Of a stretch of 49,620 nucleotides of DNA, positions 46,181 to 49,620 are shown piece by piece; position 1 is the first letter of the stretch; each line of letters starts with the position of its first letter. The notes under the pieces were generated by a model. It was not told where the DNA came from, ran no database searches, and worked only from the letters and a program-made list of their open reading frames with translations. The DNA is from Nocardiopsis sp. JB363 (GTDB lineage Bacteria > Actinomycetota > Actinomycetes > Streptosporangiales > Streptosporangiaceae). The stretch lies in NCBI RefSeq assembly GCF_900143625.1, contig NZ_FRFF01000077.1:1-49620 (forward strand), written 5' to 3'. The position numbers and the translations under genes are program-made.

Positions 46181-46648
46181 ATGAACGTACGTGATCGCCC
46201 CGCGCCGGGTCTGTCCTTCCCGATCCTGGTCCTCCTGGCGTTGATCGCCGCGCCCCGTGTGGTCCTGCACGATCTCGGCGTCATCGAGGAAGGCACCTTC
46301 GTCAACGCCCTCTTCGTGTTCGTGCCGCCCCTGGTGTGGATCGTCGTGGTCCTGTGGCGTCGCTTGCCCCACCCCTTCCTCACCCTCCTGGTGGTGGGGG
46401 TCCTGTACGGGGTGATGCTGATGCTCGGGCACCAGCTTCTGTGGACCGCCGCCCACGAGGGCGCCCCGCCCACGCTCGGCGGCAACCTCGCGGATCTGTC
46501 CCCGGGCGTCCAACAGGGCATCATCCGTGTCTTCGCGGCCTTGAGCAGCCTGGTCACCGGCACCGTCGTGGGTGCCCTCTGTGGGCTGGTCGCCTGGGCG
46601 GCGAGCAAGGCCCTCCCGAAACCGGCGACCATGCGACCGGGTACGTAG
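46181..46648 (+). CDS. Hypothetical four-helix membrane protein
   Basis: 155 residues from the ATG at 46181. Helices at about 12-27, 40-60, 66-85 and 120-145. No family recognised. There is no Shine-Dalgarno; a weak CACGAT lies 6 nt upstream. Divergent from the secreted protein gene and convergent, 11 bp from its stop, with the YbaK-type gene. Confidence 0.7.
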   Translation: MNVRDRPAPGLSFPILVLLALIAAPRVVLHDLGVIEEGTFVNALFVFVPPLVWIVVVLWRRLPHPFLTLLVVGVLYGVMLMLGHQLLWTAAHEGAPPTLGGNLADLSPGVQQGIIRVFAALSSLVTGTVVGALCGLVAWAASKALPKPATMRPGT

Positions 46649-46659
46649 CCCGGTCGCCG

Positions 46660-47142
46660 TCAGCCGACGGCGACCTCGGTGCCGCCGGTGATCTCGACCA
46701 GTTCGGTGTGGGTGAGTGGGAAGACGGTGTTCGGAGTGCCGCCCGCGGCCCACACCGTCGGATAGTCGGCCAGGGCGGGGTCCACCACGGTCTCCACCGG
46801 GGCCGGATGGGCGACGGGGGCGACCCCGCCGATGGCCTGACCGGTGGCGGCGCGTACCTCCTCCGGCTTGGCTCGGCGGATCCTCCCCTTGCCGAGACGT
46901 CGGGCGAGCAGGTCCACGTCCACCCGGTGTCGTCCGCTGGTCATCACCAGTAGGGGTGCTTCGTCGGCCATGAACACCAGGCTGTTGGCGATCGCGCCGA
47001 CCTCGCAACCCAGGGCCTCCGCGGCCTCGGCCGCCGTGCGCGTGGAGGCGGGCAGCTCCCGCACCCGCCCGGTCAGACCCAGCCCGTCCAGAACCTTCGC
47101 CACCCGGCGACTGCGCTCGGGCAACGCTTCGACCTCGTCCAT
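46660..47142 (-). CDS. YbaK/EbsC-type aminoacyl-tRNA editing protein
   Basis: 160 residues from an ATG with GAGAGG 6 nt upstream. TRTAAEAAEALGCEVGAIANSLVFMADEAPLLVMTSGRHRVDVDLLARRLG is the family core, and GQAIGGVAPVAHPAPVETVVDPALADYPTVWAAGGTPNTVFPLTHTELVEITGG the remainder. Members deacylate misacylated tRNAs (for example Cys-tRNA-Pro), improving translation accuracy. The exact substrate is not readable. Confidence 0.9.
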   Translation of the reverse strand: MDEVEALPERSRRVAKVLDGLGLTGRVRELPASTRTAAEAAEALGCEVGAIANSLVFMADEAPLLVMTSGRHRVDVDLLARRLGKGRIRRAKPEEVRAATGQAIGGVAPVAHPAPVETVVDPALADYPTVWAAGGTPNTVFPLTHTELVEITGGTEVAVG

Positions 47143-47213
47143 GGGGGAACCTCTCGTTGTCGACGTGGGCCGCAGGCTATCGCCCACCGGGGGAGTGGAT
47201 CACCGAGTCACCG

Positions 47214-47888
47214 TCAGGTGTCGGGAAGGAGGTGGCGGTCGAAGCCGGCGGCGACGAGCCCGTGGAAGGCCTCCCGGACGTCCTCGGGGACCGATTGGGG
47301 GACGGCGAAGCCGCGCGCCGGGTACTCCATGACCCGCTGCAGGTCGCCGACCATGGTGTCCAGGACCAGACGGTCATCGCCCACGGTGGGCAGATAGGCG
47401 TCGAAGTCGAGCGGGGCCGAGGCGCACAGCGCTTCCACCTCGGGCCACTGCTTGAGCACGGTGGCGTGGGCCCGGCGTTCCATGTACGGCTTGCACACGA
47501 ACATCACCGTGGCCGGCGCGATCCCCGCACGATCCAGCAGCGCGCGGGCCAGACGGAGGTTCTCGCCGGTGTTGGTCGCCTCGGTCTCCATGAGGACCGC
47601 CGACTCCGGCACCCCCAGTTCGACGACGCGCTCGCGGTAGTGCACGGCCTCGCCACGAGGGAACCGGGCCAGCGTCGTGGGGCTGTTGGCACCGGTGATG
47701 ACCATCCGGTCGAACAAATCCCGTCGGTACAGTTCGGCGGCCCGGTCGGCCACGCCGATGTCGTGGCTGCCCAGCACCACCGCCACGTCACATCGGCGGG
47801 GCTCCTCGCCCAGACGTTGGTGGTCGTAGACCACCCTCGCCCACCGCCGCACCTGTTCGGTCAGGTCCACCCGCTTCTCCTCCACCAT
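47214..47888 (-). CDS. YdcF family protein (DUF218)
   Basis: 224 residues. CDVAVVLGSHDIGVADRAAELYRRDLFDRMVITGANSPTT and ESAVLMETEATNTGENLRLARALLDRAG are the DUF218 motifs. No signal peptide or helix, unlike SanA-type members, so it is cytoplasmic. YdcF of E. coli binds AdoMet; the role is unknown. The ATG has no Shine-Dalgarno; -10 TAAGGT (47900-47895 on minus) lies 6 nt upstream, so it is probably leaderless. Confidence 0.87.
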   Translation of the reverse strand: MVEEKRVDLTEQVRRWARVVYDHQRLGEEPRRCDVAVVLGSHDIGVADRAAELYRRDLFDRMVITGANSPTTLARFPRGEAVHYRERVVELGVPESAVLMETEATNTGENLRLARALLDRAGIAPATVMFVCKPYMERRAHATVLKQWPEVEALCASAPLDFDAYLPTVGDDRLVLDTMVGDLQRVMEYPARGFAVPQSVPEDVREAFHGLVAAGFDRHLLPDT

Positions 47889-47905
47889 GGTCGCACCTTA
47901 GACCA

Positions 47906-47941
47906 GCACGGGCCCCACCGAACGAACGGTGGAGCCCGTGC
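47906..47941 (-). terminator. Terminator of the YeeE gene
   Basis: gcacgggc (47906-47913) with gcccgtgc (47934-47941), plus inner ccaccg/cggtgg around a 6-nt loop and one mismatch. It lies just after the YeeE stop and just upstream of the YdcF promoter. Confidence 0.7.
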
Positions 47942-47957
47942 CATGAGTGCGGGGTCC

Positions 47958-49289
47958 TCAGCAGACGCTGTCGCTCGGCTTGGGCACGCCCAGCCCGAAC
48001 AGGGAGCGGGCGCGCAGGCCCGCCCAGGTGCCCGCCAGGGCGAAGACCGCCCACAGCCAGCCGTGCAGGCTGCCCGAGGAGATGCCGGCCAGGTAGGCCC
48101 CGATGTTGCAGCCGCCCGCCAGCCGCGCGCCGATGCCCATCAGGACACCGCCGGCCAGGCCCGCCGCGACCAGGTTCCAGCTCAGACCGGTGTGCACCTT
48201 CCAGGTGCCCGCCGCCGCTGCCGCCGCCGCGGCGCCCAGGATGATGCCGATGTTGGTGAGGCTGTTCTTGTCCTGAAGGACCGGGCCGGCCAGCTGCTCG
48301 GCCTGGCCGGGTTGGGTCCAGAACGCCCAGTTCTCGGGCTGTAGGCCCACCAGTTGGAGCGCCTTGGCGCCCCACAGGTTGAACGCCGAGGTGATGCCCC
48401 ACGGGCCGCCGGAGACCAGCAGTACGGCGGAGCCCAGCATGGCCAGGAGCAGGGCGCCGGCGATCAGCGGCCAGCTGCCGCGCAGGACGCGGGCCCACCC
48501 CTGGGCCGACGGCGGTGCGCCCACGGGCGGGGGAACCCGACGGTTCTGCACCACACGGGAGATGACGACCATCGCCACCAGCGCGGCGATGGTGATCGCC
48601 CACGAACCGCCCCAGCCCACATGGTCGGACAGCAGCACCGGGGGCACCGAGGGCAGGTCGGCCACCAGCGGCCAGGCCGCCGAGTAGATGACCGAACCCA
48701 CGATGAACCCGAACAGGGTGATGAGGATGGCGGACTGGCCGGACCCGACCGCGAACAGGGTGCCCGAGGCGCACGCGCCGCCGAGCTGCATGCCGATTCC
48801 GAACAGGAACGCGCCCGCGAACAGCGCGATGCCGATCGGTCCGGCCGACGGTCCCGGTTCGTTCCCGAACAGGCCGGTCCCGGTCCCGATGACCAGTGCG
48901 AACAGGGTGGCGGTGGTACCGAGCAGGACCGCGTGGGCGCGCAGTCCCGTGCCGTTGCCCACGGCCAGGAGCTGGCGCCAGGCCGAGGTGAACCCGAATC
49001 GGGAGTGGAAGAGCGTGAAGCCCAGGCCCAGGCCCAGCACCAACAGGGTGGCGGGCATGGCGCCGTGCTCGGACCACACGAACGCGGCCAGCCCGAGCGC
49101 GCCGATCAGGGCGACGGCCAGCGGCCACCAGCGCACCGGTTCGGCCTCGGGCGCCCGGGGCGGTGGAACGGACAGGGTGGGGCGCCACCTCAGGGATAGG
49201 GCGGGTGAGGACTCGACCGGACGGTCGACCTCATCGGTCTTTCCTACCGGAGTGGTGGGTGTCGTGGTCACGAAGAGACGTCCAAACAT
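47958..49289 (-). CDS. YeeE/YedE-family sulfur (thiosulfate-type) importer
   Basis: 443 residues from the ATG at 49289. About ten or more helices. Two conserved Cys motifs of the family: FGIGMQLGGACASGTLFAVGSG and IGARLAGGCNIGAYLAGISSG; in YeeE these Cys guide thiosulfate through the membrane. The C-terminus ends with Cys (PSDSVC). No TusA-like gene is adjacent. The start codon's AGGCGG ribosome-binding site is buried in a hairpin (49294-49309). A leaderless short ORF with three Cys and three Met is encoded upstream. This suggests control by sulfur amino acid supply. It is followed by a terminator. Confidence 0.9.
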   Translation of the reverse strand: MFGRLFVTTTPTTPVGKTDEVDRPVESSPALSLRWRPTLSVPPPRAPEAEPVRWWPLAVALIGALGLAAFVWSEHGAMPATLLVLGLGLGFTLFHSRFGFTSAWRQLLAVGNGTGLRAHAVLLGTTATLFALVIGTGTGLFGNEPGPSAGPIGIALFAGAFLFGIGMQLGGACASGTLFAVGSGQSAILITLFGFIVGSVIYSAAWPLVADLPSVPPVLLSDHVGWGGSWAITIAALVAMVVISRVVQNRRVPPPVGAPPSAQGWARVLRGSWPLIAGALLLAMLGSAVLLVSGGPWGITSAFNLWGAKALQLVGLQPENWAFWTQPGQAEQLAGPVLQDKNSLTNIGIILGAAAAAAAAGTWKVHTGLSWNLVAAGLAGGVLMGIGARLAGGCNIGAYLAGISSGSLHGWLWAVFALAGTWAGLRARSLFGLGVPKPSDSVC

Positions 49290-49293
49290 GACG

Positions 49294-49309
49294 GAGCCGC
49301 CTGCGGCTC
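49294..49309 (-). promoter_or_regulatory. Hairpin covering the YeeE ribosome-binding site
   Basis: gagccgc (49294-49300) pairs with gcggctc (49303-49309). On the minus strand the AGGCGG site of the YeeE gene falls in this stem, 4 nt before the ATG, so unfolding would be needed for translation. Confidence 0.6.
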
Positions 49310-49399
49310 GGCACGGGTCGAACAGGGAACACGGCGGGACCGTGCGGGAAACCGGGAGGTGGCCGGTGCCGCGTCGGCGCGGGGAAGAGGGAGTTCGGG

Positions 49400-49504
49400 T
49401 CAGCGCACGACGGAACGGCACCGGCGGCGACAGAGGCCGTCATCGGTGCTCGTCACGGACATGGAGATGAGCGCCATGCACAGGAAGCGGGCGGGACCGA
49501 ACAT
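49400..49504 (-). CDS. 34-residue leaderless leader peptide (Cys/Met-rich)
   Basis: Reads MFGPARFLCMALISMSVTST, then DDGLCRRRCRSVVR and TGA. Three Cys (9, 25, 29) and three Met (1, 10, 15) in 34 residues is a striking enrichment; the CRRRC block near the end puts two Cys codons and several Arg codons just before the stop. -10 TACACT (49517-49512 on minus) lies 7 nt upstream of the ATG, with a -35-like TGACCT 17 bp further, so the transcript probably begins at the start codon. It ends 110 nt before the YeeE start. Short leaderless Cys-rich ORFs act as cysteine-responsive attenuators in mycobacteria; this is inferred here by analogy. Confidence 0.65.
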   Translation of the reverse strand: MFGPARFLCMALISMSVTSTDDGLCRRRCRSVVR

Positions 49505-49511
49505 GGGAGTG

Positions 49512-49540
49512 AGTGTAGGACATGCACCCGAATGAGGTCA
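49512..49540 (-). promoter_or_regulatory. Promoter of the leader peptide and YeeE gene
   Basis: On the minus strand TGACCT (49540-49535), a 17-bp spacer and TACACT (49517-49512), then 7 nt to the ATG at 49504. Beyond it, 49541-49620 holds nothing I recognise. Confidence 0.55.
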
Positions 49541-49620
49541 CATCGCCCGGGGGTGACGGATGTCCGGTTCGGTGCGACGGCGTCCGCGGGTCAGTGGTGG
49601 GGCGGGGGAGCGTCCGGGGG

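Overview
The window is about 72% G+C by eye and carries an actinomycete gene set: MshC for mycothiol synthesis, MsiK, a TspO homologue, PAC2 next to metH, a CtpE-type P-ATPase, an F420-type (DDN-like) oxidoreductase and many apparently leaderless genes (TANNNT, then 6-7 nt, then ATG/GTG). Overall content fits a Nocardiopsis-like member of the Streptosporangiales; that placement is inference, since there is no rRNA to test it. It looks like ordinary chromosome. I see no insertion sequence, prophage, CRISPR array, tRNA or rRNA. The first 54 bases are a pure C run, most simply a contig-end artefact.

Layout. 0.1-6.1 kb: tspO, the solitary sugar-ABC ATPase msiK, lnt, fxsA, a nucleoside deaminase and a GNAT acetyltransferase. 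6.2-14.2 kb: a Nudix protein with a degraded Nudix box, ctpE, an NRDE protein, a previously unlisted 41-aa membrane peptide, two small unknown genes, mshC, a DDN-like oxidoreductase and a truncated ABATE/CGNR-type protein. 14.2-14.5 kb: a five-copy 57-bp tandem repeat. 14.6-22.0 kb: a GT4 glycosyltransferase, PAC2, metH, a HAD hydrolase and a membrane protein. 22.6-28.5 kb: a peptide ABC transporter in the order permease C, binding lipoprotein, permease B, fused D+F ATPase, with a strong hairpin on each side of the binding-protein gene. 28.5-31.2 kb: a NarL-type two-component pair, then a zinc-starvation operon (Zur box, zinc-free L33 and L31). 31.3-35.8 kb: a flippase-like protein with a pseudokinase domain, a Ser/Thr kinase and a MerR-TipAS regulator with a textbook 19-bp-spacer promoter. 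35.8-40.3 kb: an acyl-CoA dehydrogenase, aroQ, a histidine phosphatase and a FUSC-like protein, with two identical TetR-type palindromes flanking aroQ.

40.3-45.4 kb is a coherent formate/oxalate-type module: an FdhF/YdeP molybdopterin oxidoreductase, a divergent leaderless LysR regulator, an OFA-family transporter and its 43-aa small partner, with palindromic operators in both promoter regions. 45.4-49.6 kb holds a secreted protein, a membrane protein, a YbaK-type editing protein, a YdcF protein and a YeeE/YedE sulfur importer. The importer is preceded by a 34-codon leaderless ORF rich in Cys and Met and by a hairpin that covers its ribosome-binding site. This looks like an unlisted sulfur-responsive attenuator and is the most interesting single observation in the window.

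Most gene functions are family-level calls from motifs. Starts were re-chosen from ribosome-binding sites or leaderless promoters. Operators and attenuators are predictions.
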